A stretch of DNA of 64,000 bases from CADDYT01 sp035294125 (GCA_035294125.1 DATGLM010000057.1:310001-374000); one strand, 5' to 3'. Counted from the first letter of the stretch, positions 9,170 through 18,698 are shown. Made by a program: numbers and translations. Notes: a model not told the origin generated them from the sequence alone.

Positions 9170-10339
9170 ATGGCGAAGAAGAGGACGATTGATGATATTG
9201 CGCGCCTGGCTGGTGTGTCGAGAACGACGGTTTCCCGTGTCTTGAATCACAAAGCGGATGTTGACCCGGCTACACGGGAACGGGTGCTGCGTGTCATTCG
9301 CGAGCAGAATTTTGTTCCCAGTGCAACTGCCGCCGGGCTTGCAGGTGGGCGCAGTCGTCTGATTGGCATGCTCATCCCTGCGTGGGCGTGGTCGTTGATT
9401 CAGGAACTGACACGTGGCATCATTGAGGTGATGAAGCAGACCCCCTACGAACTGGTGCTGTATAGCATCAACGACGAGGACATCAAACGCGACCGCAGTG
9501 AGGTGCTGAACCGTCTGCTGGCAACTGAACTGACAGCAGGGCTGCTGGCTATTTTCCCCGAACGTGTCTCCGAGCACCTGACGCGGCTCTACCAGCGGGG
9601 CTTTCCCATTGTTATCGTCGACGACCAGCTTGCACAGACAACGCCGTGGGTGAGTGCCGACAATGTGTCAGGCGCTTACGAGGCTGTGCGCCACCTCATT
9701 AAACTCGGCCATAAGCGCATTGCGCACATTCAAGGCCCGCAGGAATACCTGGTCTCCCATGACCGCCATCGTGGCTATAGCAAAGCGCTGCTCGAAGCAG
9801 GCATTTCTCTTGATCCAGAACTCCTGCTGGTCGGTGACTTTCTGCCGCCTTCGGGACGGGCCTGTGCCAGCAAGCTCTTTGAACTTCCGCCCACAAAGCG
9901 CCCGACTGCTATCTTTGCTTCTAGCGACCAGATGGCTTATGGCGTGCTGGTTGCCGCCGAGGAATATGGCTTGCGCGTGCCACAAGATATTGCCCTCGTT
10001 GGCTTTGACGATGACATTCCTTCCGCCCATACACACCCGGCGCTCACAACGGTGCGACAGCCGCTCTATGAAATGGGGCAGCGTGGCATTGAATTGCTGT
10101 TATCTATGCTCGAAAAACCGCAACCTTCTTCTTATAGCCATTGGATGCCGTGGCAAACGGGTATGGATGAGAGGGAGAGGGCAGATGAAGGTGGAGAGCA
10201 AAATACTGAGGCCAGCCACGCTGTCCATATCCAGTTGCCCACTCGCTTGATTGTACGGGCATCATGTGGGGCGAACTACAGTATCTCTTTCCGACCAGCC
10301 CCGACCCAGGAAGAAGGGCAGAGTACTCTAAAAGAATAG
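9170..10339 (+). CDS. LacI-family transcriptional regulator
   Basis: An N-terminal helix-turn-helix (TIDDIARLAGVSRTTVSRVLN, residues about 5-25) is followed by the LacI hinge region and a periplasmic-binding-like sensor domain with VGFDDDIPSA near its end. The sensor probably binds a sugar or sugar phosphate. Between about residues 325 and 360 there is a polar, acidic stretch (MDERERADEGGEQ) that the family usually lacks; the C-terminal strands follow it. The ATG at 9170 has AAGGA seven bases upstream and begins just before the DNA-binding helix. The gene heads a locus for an oligosaccharide transporter, a GH4 glycosidase and a sugar kinase, most of which is now broken, so it may have lost most of its targets. 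Confidence 0.9.
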   Translation: MAKKRTIDDIARLAGVSRTTVSRVLNHKADVDPATRERVLRVIREQNFVPSATAAGLAGGRSRLIGMLIPAWAWSLIQELTRGIIEVMKQTPYELVLYSINDEDIKRDRSEVLNRLLATELTAGLLAIFPERVSEHLTRLYQRGFPIVIVDDQLAQTTPWVSADNVSGAYEAVRHLIKLGHKRIAHIQGPQEYLVSHDRHRGYSKALLEAGISLDPELLLVGDFLPPSGRACASKLFELPPTKRPTAIFASSDQMAYGVLVAAEEYGLRVPQDIALVGFDDDIPSAHTHPALTTVRQPLYEMGQRGIELLLSMLEKPQPSSYSHWMPWQTGMDERERADEGGEQNTEASHAVHIQLPTRLIVRASCGANYSISFRPAPTQEEGQSTLKE

Positions 10340-10550
10340 AAATTAGTGGATGAAATTATTAGATAGTAAAAGTATTTTGTCCTGTTACATAACGTTATTG
10401 ATTGGCCCAGCGGCGAGCTTGCCGACGATTATACGGCCCTGGGTATCCTGGTCTTTGCGCAGCAGGTCACGCAATCGTAATGCGATCTCTTTATTGAGCG
10501 GGCACTCCGTGGAAATTGTTGTGTTCATCCAAAGTGAAGGAGGTTTTCCG

Positions 10551-10817
10551 ATGGCTTCCCATGTAAATTCGTCAAGGAGGACGACCTGGGGAACGTTACT
10601 CCTGTCATCCCTGATGATCCTGACGGTGGCGCTGGCTGCCTGTGGCTCCCAGTCGTCGAATTCGACGGCTGAGCAGGTGCCGCTCTCGATTGTCGGCAAC
10701 ACAGGTGGCGACTTCACCAGAATATTCAACCCCTATAACGCCAACACCAACTACGGTGCGCAGGGCATGATCTATGTGCTGCTTGATCCGCGCGTGCGTC
10801 TGGAAAGGAGCCTGTAG
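10551..10817 (+). pseudogene. Remnant fusing binding-protein N-terminus to DppB-type permease C-terminus
   Basis: An intact ribosome site (GGAGG) and ATG at 10551 open a lipoprotein signal ending ALAAC. It is followed by GGDFTRIFNPYNANTNYG, the N-terminus of a peptide/oligosaccharide-binding protein (SBP family 5). After about 72 residues the sequence passes in frame into YVLLDPRVRLERSL and a stop, which is how DppB-type permeases end. Two bases later the next permease gene starts, as in an intact operon. Nearly all of the binding protein (usually over 500 residues) and of the first permease (usually over 300) is therefore missing between about 10770 and 10785. The 88-residue product is unlikely to work. 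Confidence 0.75.
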
Positions 10818-10819
10818 TC

Positions 10820-11327
10820 ATGAGCATTCCTACACCAGCAGTCACCCTGCTTGAACCTGAGGTGAAGCTGGCATCTCCAGGGGCGCAGCGCGTGCGTGAT
10901 CTGTGGCGCATGATTGTCCTGAACCGCAAAGTCGCTTTTGGCCTCTCCATTATTGGCTTCTTTGCCTTTGTTGCCATCTTCGGCCCGATTATTTTCAGGC
11001 AGGACCCCAACGCCTTCACGAATGATGTGCTCGCGCCTCCATCGCCTCTCCACTGGCTCGGCACAACGCAGACCGGACAGGATGTCTTTCTCCAGGTCGT
11101 GGTAGGCACGCGGGTTTCGCTGGTGCTGGGCTTTGTGACGGGCGTGATAACCACCATTATTTCCGTTGTAGTTGGCCTGGCGGGCGGCTATCTCGGCGGC
11201 CTGGTGGTGGATCTTGCCGCCCGGCCTCTGCATCGCCATCCTGGGCGCGGGCCTCGTCTTCATCAACTTTGGCATCGACGAAATCGCCAATCCGCGCCTG
11301 CGCAAAGAGACCAGAGTCAAAAGGAAT
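10820..11327 (+). pseudogene. Internally deleted DppC-type ABC permease
   Basis: The first 130 residues or so are a normal DppC-family N-terminus: a cytoplasmic leader, the first membrane helix (FGLSIIGFFAFVAIFGPIIF), the HWLGTTQTGQDV motif and two further helices up to GGYLGGLVVD. At about 11210-11225 the frame shifts and the sequence continues as PPGLCIAILGAGLVFINFG and DEIANPRLR, the standard C-terminus of the same family. The middle, including the EAA loop that contacts the ATPase, is missing. No ATPase gene remains nearby. Confidence 0.75.
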
Positions 11328-11371
11328 CGCAGGCACTCGATCTATCGATCTAAGAAGAGGGTAACATACAC

Positions 11372-11757
11372 TATGGCACGTATTAAACTGGCGTATATTG
11401 GTGGAGGCAGCACCCGTGCGGCTGGCACGATGGCCTCATTTCTGTCGCAGGGCAAGAATTTCGACGGTTCCGAAGTCCTCTTGATCGACCTGAGCGAGGA
11501 ACATGTGACGATTGTGCGTACCATTGCGCGGAAGATAGCACGAGCGAGGGGACTGGATATCACGATTACATCAACCACGAACAGACGCGAAGGTCTGGTC
11601 GGCTGTGACGCCGTTTTAGCTAGCTTCCGTCCTGGTGACTTTGGAGCGCGCTATCTGGATGAATGCATTCCGCTACCCGCTCAACAAAGCGGAAGCCATT
11701 TACGATGAGATGGCTGCCGCGCATCGCCAGTACCGGTCGGAGCGTTTACTCCATTGA
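11372..11757 (+). pseudogene. Internally deleted GH4-family glycosidase
   Basis: The ATG at 11372 starts a typical GH4 N-terminus. It has the NAD-binding strand IKLAYIGGGSTRAAG, then VLLIDLSEEH, and CDAVLASFRPGDFGARYLDE. Near 11680 the frame changes, and the other frame reads YPLNKAEAIYDEMAAAHRQY to a stop at 11755-11757, which resembles the end of GH4 enzymes. About 300 central residues, including the metal-binding and catalytic positions, are absent. The intact family hydrolyses glycosides or phosphoglycosides using NAD and a divalent metal. This copy cannot. Confidence 0.7.
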
Positions 11758-11818
11758 ATAAGGATTGAGCATATATCGGATTTTTTATCATCAGAATCTG
11801 GAGCACCGGGAGGAATCT

Positions 11819-12829
11819 ATGTGCGTACTGGCTGTAGACGGAGGCAATAGTAAGACGATCGCGCTGGTGGCTGCGCTGGATGGGAGGATTCTGGGCAGTG
11901 AACGCGGCGGCAACAGTGATGTCTACCAGGCTCAGAGATATACAGGCACGCCGCAGACTGCGATTGACAATGTTGAACGCGCCGTGATGAGCGCATTAAA
12001 GGCCGCGCAGCGCAAGAAAGCCGATCTTATTGCCAGCATGTTCAGCATGGCTGGTGCCGATTGGCCGGAGGACTACGCTTACTTGCAGGCTTCTATGGAG
12101 GAGTGTGGGCTGGGACGCACCATTCTCGTGCAGAACGACGCGATGGCCGTGCTCTATGATGGGACGGCGGATACCACAGGCGTCTCTGTTGTCTGTGGTA
12201 CGGGAGCGGCCACGGGCGCGCGCGGGCTGGATGGGCGTACCTGGGCTTCGTGTCGCTGGCAAGATCAAACCGGAGGCGCTACACATCTCGGCCTGCTTGC
12301 CCTTGATGCCGTCTACCGTTCAGAGATCGGTATGGAGCCGCCAACCTCGCTTACACCCAGATTCCTCAAATTTTATGGCGTCGAGAAGGTAGAAGATATC
12401 CTCTATCTCTCTACCTCGCGGCTGAAGCGTACTACAAAAAATGTGGCCCTGCTCGCGCCAATCGTGCTGGACGAGGCACAGCAGGGCGATAGTGTGGCTC
12501 GTACAATCGTGCTGGAGCATGGCCGGGCCATTGGGAACTTCGCGCTGGCGGCGGCGCGCCTCGTTGGCCTTGAAGGCACTCCCTACCGGCTGATTCTCTC
12601 CGGTGGCCTCTTCCGTCATCCATCTTCGTTGTTCTCTGATACTATTATCGCACAGGTGAGAACAGACGCGCCGGGAGTACGCCCTATGCGCTATCCCTAC
12701 GAGCCGATTATCGGTGTCCTCTTCTCAGCTCTGGAAGCCGCAGGAGTATCCGTCAACGAGACTGTCCTGAGCAATGTCCTCTCGACGATGCCTCCTGCCG
12801 CGCTATTTAACACGGTTGAGAGTGAGTAG
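11819..12829 (+). CDS. BadF/BadG-type ATPase, likely N-acetylhexosamine kinase
   Basis: The 336-residue protein has the acetate/sugar kinase/Hsp70 fold. The phosphate-1 loop is VDGGNSKT near the N-terminus, an Asn-Asp pair in QNDA is in the catalytic position, GTGAATGARG forms the phosphate-2 region, and SGGLF the adenosine loop. Family members with this layout phosphorylate N-acetylglucosamine and related sugars. The ATG at 11819 has GGAGG five bases upstream. It follows the GH4 remnant and is the only intact enzyme of the LacI locus. It probably phosphorylated the sugar released by that glycosidase and may still serve sugar recycling. Confidence 0.8.
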   Translation: MCVLAVDGGNSKTIALVAALDGRILGSERGGNSDVYQAQRYTGTPQTAIDNVERAVMSALKAAQRKKADLIASMFSMAGADWPEDYAYLQASMEECGLGRTILVQNDAMAVLYDGTADTTGVSVVCGTGAATGARGLDGRTWASCRWQDQTGGATHLGLLALDAVYRSEIGMEPPTSLTPRFLKFYGVEKVEDILYLSTSRLKRTTKNVALLAPIVLDEAQQGDSVARTIVLEHGRAIGNFALAAARLVGLEGTPYRLILSGGLFRHPSSLFSDTIIAQVRTDAPGVRPMRYPYEPIIGVLFSALEAAGVSVNETVLSNVLSTMPPAALFNTVESE

Positions 12830-12924
12830 CGAGGGATTGAGCTGGTTTCGTCTGGAAAGTCACCCAGAAGCCTGCTATGATACCCACATGAGATACCTGT
12901 TTTCATAGCAGAAGGATTGCAGCA

Positions 12925-13314
12925 ATGCCACACTATCCCTTGCTCGTGCAGGGAATGCTCTATCCTGCTGGGGGTTTGGAGCCGGTTGTTTTCGGGACAC
13001 CTGGGTGGTTCTCCTGGCTCGCCGCTGCCATCTTCGATCTTGTACGCTATCAGGCAAGCAGAAGGTGTTGGTCAGCGCAGAGAGTGTTAGTTGTACTGGC
13101 GGTGAGTACGCTGATTGGTTTTCTTCCCGTGCCATTGATTCTGCCCATTTCCATCCAGGCGCAGCCCGCGCAGCCGCTCACCTACAGCATCTTTTCCGTT
13201 CCCGTGGGCCATCTTTCTGCGACCCCTGTGCGCGCAGGTTTTAGCTCGAATGCACCGGGAAGCGTTCAGGGTGATGTGGAATCTCCCAAAATTGAGGAAA
13301 AGCTTTCTTTATGA
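12925..13314 (+). CDS. Hypothetical protein, possibly a regulator relic
   Basis: This 129-residue frame has a plausible AAGGA site upstream. Its start includes PVVFGTPGWFSWL, which recalls the N-terminal GTPAWFAWLE motif of large LuxR-family regulators from Ktedonobacteria, a similarity recalled from memory and not tested. Beyond that point the likeness stops and the rest reads as low-information sequence with one hydrophobic stretch. It may be the start of a broken regulator gene or a chance frame. Confidence 0.3.
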   Translation: MPHYPLLVQGMLYPAGGLEPVVFGTPGWFSWLAAAIFDLVRYQASRRCWSAQRVLVVLAVSTLIGFLPVPLILPISIQAQPAQPLTYSIFSVPVGHLSATPVRAGFSSNAPGSVQGDVESPKIEEKLSL

Positions 13315-13323
13315 GAGACAAGC

Positions 13324-14703
13324 TTACGCCCAACCTGCGATCTGCAGCGGATTGCTGCTCGTCGCAATCGTTTTTGATTGATTACCGGCCAGCTCTCCAA
13401 CGATCAACGATGATGTATTGCTTGTCATGTCATACATGATGAGAGCATAGTACAAGCCATCACGTGAGGAGATGGACCAGGGGAGATAGCTGGAGGAGGC
13501 AAATTCGAGGTTTGTGCCACTTATCGGCGCGGCCATCTGTCGCGTCAGTGCGCGGCCATCTGTCTTGATTCTCCATAGTGCTGCTATACCGTTAGCCTGT
13601 ATCGAGAGAAAGAGCAGGGTGGAGTTGGAAGCCACCCGAACGAGAATACTCTGTCTTGATAGTCCTTGATACACCACGTGCTGTGTGCCGCCTGTGATTG
13701 GCCACATTTGGATAACAGTTGGTAAGTTGACTGCCCCTGTTAAGAGAGCCGCACTGCAAACCACTTGCTTGTTATCGGGCGTCACAGCATCGTCTTGACA
13801 GGTGAAATTCCGTCCAGATGTCGTAATGGCTTGCAGATTGCTGCCTTGTTGCGTCACATCCTTGCGGGTATCAAGCAGAAGAGCAAGTTGATGGACTGGT
13901 GCGCCAGAGGCCCTTACTGTACCATATACATAGAGACTGCTGTTCGTTGCCCATTTCATAGGAATATAAATCAGAGAATGCCTCGATGGCAGAGGGTTGA
14001 GCAGTTGAAAGGTATGGCTGCCGGTTGTTGAGCGATTGATAGGAGAGGGTGCATGCTCTGATATGAAGGTGTTCTGCATTGTTGCCTGCGCGCTATCTGG
14101 ATAGTTGGGTTGCAGTGGCGACAACAGGATACGCAGTTTCCCTGTCTTCATGTCAAGGAGGTAGAGTATGCTTATTTCTTCCTGAATCTCTCGATTGAAT
14201 ACGAGGGTGTGTGAATCGGGCGAGAGAAGCGCGTCATCAATGGTATCTTGTGTGCAATAGAGTGTCTGGAATTGCTGACCATTCGCCCCGACTACCTGCA
14301 CGGCTGTCTGACCGTGAAAAAGTGAGAGAAATACAATCCACCGTCCATCTGGTGAAATATTGGCTTTCTGGATGGTCTCGCCTGCCGGGGTCTTCAATAG
14401 AGTCTGTCGCGAACCAGTTGTGACATCGTAGCGTTGCAGGAGACTGCTATCTCCCTGTTGTGTAACATACACAAGCGTCGCATGCGTGCTGGCTGGCAGG
14501 GGTGAAACGAAAGCTGATTGCGTGCAGGATGGTGAATTTTTAGACGTAGAAGTCGTGAGGGTCGGAGCCGTTGCTATCGCTGCCGGTGTAGGAGTTGTAG
14601 AGGGCCTGTTCCCTGGAAGTTGACCACAGGCGCTCAACAGGAGAAGCAGGCAGAAGAGTGTGCTCAAATGCCGGGAAAGACGCCGGAGATGGGTGTGAGA
14701 CAT
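13324..14703 (-). CDS. Lipoprotein with a beta-propeller (TolB/WD40-like) fold
   Basis: The 459-residue protein begins with a lipoprotein signal ending LLSAC (Cys about 26). A Thr/Pro/Ala-rich linker follows, then repeated blade motifs such as SPDGRWIVFLS, SPDSHTLVF and TPDNKQVVC that mark TolB-type propellers. It should sit on the outer face of the membrane and probably binds protein or ligand; no catalytic motif is seen. The ATG at 14703 is chosen because GAGAGGAA lies directly upstream and the signal peptide starts there; an ATG 39 bases further out has no ribosome site. No partner gene is obvious next to it. Confidence 0.75.
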   Translation of the reverse strand: MSHTHLRRLSRHLSTLFCLLLLLSACGQLPGNRPSTTPTPAAIATAPTLTTSTSKNSPSCTQSAFVSPLPASTHATLVYVTQQGDSSLLQRYDVTTGSRQTLLKTPAGETIQKANISPDGRWIVFLSLFHGQTAVQVVGANGQQFQTLYCTQDTIDDALLSPDSHTLVFNREIQEEISILYLLDMKTGKLRILLSPLQPNYPDSAQATMQNTFISEHAPSPINRSTTGSHTFQLLNPLPSRHSLIYIPMKWATNSSLYVYGTVRASGAPVHQLALLLDTRKDVTQQGSNLQAITTSGRNFTCQDDAVTPDNKQVVCSAALLTGAVNLPTVIQMWPITGGTQHVVYQGLSRQSILVRVASNSTLLFLSIQANGIAALWRIKTDGRALTRQMAAPISGTNLEFASSSYLPWSISSRDGLYYALIMYDMTSNTSSLIVGELAGNQSKTIATSSNPLQIAGWA

Positions 14704-14954
14704 AGTTCCTCTCCATGAAGTTAGAGTATGTACAGGAAGCAAACGCTGCGCATGAGCATGCTAACTCTTGGGGAGAGGCTATTCTGTGAGCTACTTCACA
14801 ATGCGAACCTTTCTGACTGCCATCATGCCTGAAAAAAGTGACATAATTCACTGCCTGCACGTCAAAAATTGTGTATACTCTTTTACAGAGAATATATGGC
14901 AATCAAAAATATGCTTGTTCCGAAAATGTTCTAAACGCTTATTGAGGAGATGCA

Positions 14955-15467
14955 ATGATGACTGGTTCTATCTCTGTGCAACAACTGGCTGAACAATATC
15001 AATCAGGCTCATTTAAAGCAAAATATACACGCTCTGGCTTTGGCAAGTATCTAATCGCCAGTATAGCTATTTATCTATTCGTCTTCGCTGCCTTTGCTTA
15101 TTCAGGGCTGCTTGCGGGGCAGGGCTGGCTATGCCTGGCGTTGCTGGCGGCTGGCCCGATTTTTGTTGGCTACCTCGCTTTCCGCGCTCGAAACTGGGGC
15201 ATCTACGCATATAGCGAAGGGTTCATCTATAACGAGGGACACACTGTTGGCATCGTCTACTGGCACGATATTGTCTCTCTGGAAACTGGATGCCGGACAA
15301 CCAGTCGGCTCTCATTATCCGAGATAACCACCTATACCGTCACGCTGAAAGATGGCTCCAGCCTGATACTGACCTCAGATTATGAAGGCATTGCTGATTT
15401 GCTGAGGGCAATTGAGGACAGGTTGGTCGAAGCGAAGTATCAGGATTATGCTGTCGCGGCGGCATAA
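14955..15467 (+). CDS. Two-helix membrane protein with PH-like C-terminal domain
   Basis: This 170-residue protein has a short cytoplasmic start and two adjacent membrane helices (about 33-75). A C-terminal part follows with strand-rich segments such as GFIYNEGHTVGIVYWHDIVS and TYTVTLKDGSSLILTSD. Strand-rich domains of this form are found in bacterial PH-like membrane proteins (the DUF6585-type arrangement, by recollection). GAGGAG lies six bases before the ATG. It has no obvious operon partner and its function is unknown. Confidence 0.6.
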   Translation: MMTGSISVQQLAEQYQSGSFKAKYTRSGFGKYLIASIAIYLFVFAAFAYSGLLAGQGWLCLALLAAGPIFVGYLAFRARNWGIYAYSEGFIYNEGHTVGIVYWHDIVSLETGCRTTSRLSLSEITTYTVTLKDGSSLILTSDYEGIADLLRAIEDRLVEAKYQDYAVAAA

Positions 15468-15479
15468 GAGGATTTCTCC

Positions 15480-17444
15480 TTATCCCGTCGGACATGCCTC
15501 TAGCCACATGCACTGGTAGGGTTGCAGGCGCAGAGGTTGCTCTGCTGTCAGTGGGTGGTCGCTGATCAGGTCACAGAAGTGGTAGCTGGCCCCGTACATG
15601 CGTAGCTGGTTGGCGTCCAGTTCCTGGGGGGAGCTGGAGAAATTTGCGACTACGAAGATGCGCTGGCCGCTGCCGTGACGGATGTAGCCGAAGAGATGGC
15701 CGTTGCCGGTATCGACAAACTCCGTCTCCGTGTTGTAGAGCGCGGGAAGTTGTTTGCGCAGGGCAATCAGGCGGAGCAACTCCGCGAAGATGCGCCCGTG
15801 CGGCGAACTCGTATCGTTCTCGGCGCTCTCCCGCCATGCCCAGTCTATCCTGGGACGGTGAACCCAGCGGCTGTCGGCGGCTTTGTAGGGGTTGGCGACG
15901 AATGAGTAATCGTTCAGCGTGCCAATCTCGTCGCCGAGGTAGATGAGTGGGATGCCGCCGATGCTGAAGATAATACTGTAGAGCAGCAGGATACGGCGCA
16001 CCGCCAGGTCAATCTGCCGTTCGTCATCGGATTGAAGCGCCTGCTCTAGCCCGGCGAGCGAGGCTAAGGTGCCGGAGATGCGGACATCGCCCGTGGCCGG
16101 GTTCTCTTGAAAGGGCAGCCCGCGGGCAAAAGAGCCAGGGAAACGCCCGGTGTAGAACTGGTTCAGGAAGGTGCGGTGGCCGCTCGGGTTGATCCACTCC
16201 CACCAGGCGTCATTGTCGTCGAACGTCCAGCCGATATCATCATGCGAGCGCAGGTAGTTCACCCATGTCGTACCCGGCGGCAGGCGGAAACGGTGGCTCA
16301 TCGATTGGTCGAGCAGCTTGACCTCGCTCGTCGCCAGCGCTTCCCACAGCAGCGCCATCAGCAGCGGATTGTAGCTGAGCTGGCACTCCCGCGAACTGAT
16401 GTAGCTCATTACGTCATCGGGGTGGACAATGGCCTCGGATTTGAACAGCAGCGAGGGGGCTGCGATACGTGCCAGGGCGTTGAAAGCGCGGATGATCTGA
16501 TGTGCCTCTGGCTGGTTCTCGCAATCCGTTCCCAAACGTTTCCAGATGAAGGCCACCGCATCGAGGCGGAGAATTTCTACACCGAGGTTGGCGATGAAGA
16601 GCATCTCCCCGGCCATTGCCCGGAAGACTGCAGGGTTGGCGTAGTTCAAATCCCACTGGAAGCTGTTGAAGGTTGTCCATATCCACCTGTGCATGTCATC
16701 GTGCCAGGTGAAGCTGCCGCGCCGCACAGTGGGAAAGATCTCGCGCAGCGTGCGCTCGTAAGCGTCGGGCATCATGCGATCAGGAAAGAGAAAGTAAAAT
16801 CTCTCGTACTCAGGATCGCCAGCCCGGGCGCGTAGCGCCCATTCGTGCTCGTCGGAGGTATGATTGAAGACGAAATCGAGCACGAGGCTGATGCTGTGTT
16901 CCTGGAACTCGCGGGCCAGGTCCGCCAGTTCTTCGGTTGTGCCGAGATTGGGATTGACGCGGCGATAGCTGCTGACTGCGTAGCCACCGTCGCTGTTACC
17001 GGCGGGTGATTCGAAGAGCGGCATGAGGTGCAGGTAGGTGAGTCCGAGCTTTTTGAAGTAGGGCAGGCGTTCGCGCAGGCCATTGAGTGTTCCGGCAAAG
17101 AGATCGACGTAGCAGGTGCCCCCGACCATCTGCTGCGACTCGAACCAGGTGGGGTCGGTCTCACGCCGCGCATCCAACTGCTTAAGCCACATCGGACGTG
17201 CGAACCAGCTTTGGGCAGCCATGCGCACGATTTCCTCAAGATGGTAGAAGAAGTCGTAATGCGCGCCATAAAGGTTCAGCAATAGTCCGAAAAGCCGTTC
17301 CCACTCGTGGCGCAGTCGCGTCTCGAAGGCTTGCCAGTCAGCGGGAGAAGCGCTGGCTTCTTCACGAAAAGCCGCCTTAAGGCGCGGCCACAGCCGCTCA
17401 ATTGATATGGCCGCTTCCACATGAACCTGCTTTGGATCGATCAT
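15480..17444 (-). CDS. GH13 amylosucrase-like enzyme
   Basis: The 654-residue protein has the amylosucrase layout: an all-helical N-terminal domain, a TIM barrel and a C-terminal beta domain. The GH13 motifs are clear. DFVFNHTS is region I, the nucleophile Asp lies in EILRLDAVAFIW, the acid/base Glu in LFKSEAIVHPD, and the third Asp in LRSHDDIGW. Amylosucrases build alpha-1,4-glucan from sucrose; the close relatives sucrose hydrolase and trehalose synthase remain possible. The ATG at 17444 has GGGGGG seven bases upstream and yields a family-length protein. The gene ends twelve bases from the stop of the convergent gene at 14955-15467. Confidence 0.85.
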   Translation of the reverse strand: MIDPKQVHVEAAISIERLWPRLKAAFREEASASPADWQAFETRLRHEWERLFGLLLNLYGAHYDFFYHLEEIVRMAAQSWFARPMWLKQLDARRETDPTWFESQQMVGGTCYVDLFAGTLNGLRERLPYFKKLGLTYLHLMPLFESPAGNSDGGYAVSSYRRVNPNLGTTEELADLAREFQEHSISLVLDFVFNHTSDEHEWALRARAGDPEYERFYFLFPDRMMPDAYERTLREIFPTVRRGSFTWHDDMHRWIWTTFNSFQWDLNYANPAVFRAMAGEMLFIANLGVEILRLDAVAFIWKRLGTDCENQPEAHQIIRAFNALARIAAPSLLFKSEAIVHPDDVMSYISSRECQLSYNPLLMALLWEALATSEVKLLDQSMSHRFRLPPGTTWVNYLRSHDDIGWTFDDNDAWWEWINPSGHRTFLNQFYTGRFPGSFARGLPFQENPATGDVRISGTLASLAGLEQALQSDDERQIDLAVRRILLLYSIIFSIGGIPLIYLGDEIGTLNDYSFVANPYKAADSRWVHRPRIDWAWRESAENDTSSPHGRIFAELLRLIALRKQLPALYNTETEFVDTGNGHLFGYIRHGSGQRIFVVANFSSSPQELDANQLRMYGASYHFCDLISDHPLTAEQPLRLQPYQCMWLEACPTG

Positions 17445-17522
17445 AGCTATCCCCCCTGTTGCACCCGTGCCTCGTCTTACTGTGAAAAATACTCGGCAAG
17501 CCCTGAAGAATGCCATCCGAGA

Positions 17523-18698
17523 TCACATCTCTTTTAGCGCCTGCACCAGTCTATCGATGTCTTCTTCTGTGTTGTAGAAGCCGGTGGAGACGCGCAGGGC
17601 ATGGGTTGAGTGAAGATTACGAATGTAGATGTTGTGCTGCTGGGCGAGTTGTTTGACCACTTCCGCATCGTCGTGACCATCGAGCAAAAAGGCGACGAGG
17701 CCGCTTGCTCCTGGTTCTGGTGTGAGCAAGGAGACAGCAGGGATGGTTTGCAGCTCGTTGCAGGCGTAGGCATTCAGGTATGAGATGCGTTTGTAAATCC
17801 AGTCCATGCCAATGGTCTGGGCCATCCAGTTCAGGACTGCTGCCTGCCCTGCTACCGCCGCTGTCTGCCGCCCGCCAAGTTCAAAGCGTTGGGCGGTATC
17901 TGCCAGCTCCCATTCCACATTCTCTTCGTGCTTGGCTGAAAAATAACCTACGTAGGTGCAGGTGACGCGATTGAGCGAGTCGCTATGGGTATAGAGACCG
18001 CCGGTGCCATCGGGTCCGCAGAGCCATTTCTGCATCGGGATGGCGTAGAAATCGACGCCGAGCGCCTTGACATCTATGGGGATGGCTCCCGCCGATTGCG
18101 CGCCATCGACCAGCACGGGGATGTCCCGTGCGTGCGCCATAGCCGCTACCTCGCCCACATCCAGCACTGCGCCCGACATCCAGCTTACATGCGAGAGCAC
18201 GATCAGGCGCGTGCGGGAGGTGATCAGTTCAGCGATAGCTTGCGCCGCGTTCCGGTCTCCTTTCGGGCCGAGATCGGCGGTGCGAATCACAACACCGTAA
18301 CGATTGCGTATCTGGTAAAGTGGGGCCAACGCGCTGAAATGCTCGTGATTGGTGGTAATCACCTCGTCACCAGAAGCCCAGTTGAAGCCATTAATAATAA
18401 TGTTCAAGCCCTCGCCTGTGTTATCAGTCAGCGCAGTTTCTCCCTCGTTCGCGTGTAGCAGGCGCGCTACGGCTTTGCGGGCATTCGCGTAGGTATCGCC
18501 CATTCTCTGAAATGATTCCTCTCCCAGTCGGCCCTCGCGCCAATCCTGCTGCAAATATGCTTCCATGGTCTTGATAACAATGGAAGGCATGGGGCCAAAT
18601 GTGCCGGTGTTGAGGTAGGCGTGTGCGGTAGTGGCTGGCATTTCCCGGCGTATCTGTTGCAAGAGAGTGGAATCATTCAAGTCGCTCAAGTTGCTCAA
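17523..18698 (-). CDS. Class V aminotransferase (cysteine desulfurase/epimerase-like)
   Basis: The protein is a PLP-dependent fold-type I enzyme of 391 residues. The PLP pocket is visible as TDNTGEGLNIIINGF, the Asp-x-Ala in LVDGAQSAGAIPID, and the Schiff-base Lys in PMQKWLCGPDGTGG. This set fits the isopenicillin-N epimerase/SufS-like branch. No Cys-bearing desulfurase loop was identified, so sulfur transfer is not assured. I chose a TTG start at 18698 because AAGGAG lies eight bases before it and the homologous region follows soon after. The frame remains open to an ATG at 18821, which would add about 40 unconserved residues. The genes on either side give no pathway. Confidence 0.75.
   Translation of the reverse strand: MSNLSDLNDSTLLQQIRREMPATTAHAYLNTGTFGPMPSIVIKTMEAYLQQDWREGRLGEESFQRMGDTYANARKAVARLLHANEGETALTDNTGEGLNIIINGFNWASGDEVITTNHEHFSALAPLYQIRNRYGVVIRTADLGPKGDRNAAQAIAELITSRTRLIVLSHVSWMSGAVLDVGEVAAMAHARDIPVLVDGAQSAGAIPIDVKALGVDFYAIPMQKWLCGPDGTGGLYTHSDSLNRVTCTYVGYFSAKHEENVEWELADTAQRFELGGRQTAAVAGQAAVLNWMAQTIGMDWIYKRISYLNAYACNELQTIPAVSLLTPEPGASGLVAFLLDGHDDAEVVKQLAQQHNIYIRNLHSTHALRVSTGFYNTEEDIDRLVQALKEM

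Noticed and set aside
10385..10529. Minus-strand frame before the gutted operon as a gene
   Set aside because: It reads with plausible helix composition but matches nothing known and overlaps the leader of the binding-protein remnant.
16107..16835. Plus-strand open frame of 242 codons
   Set aside because: It lies opposite the amylosucrase-like gene and has no family signal.
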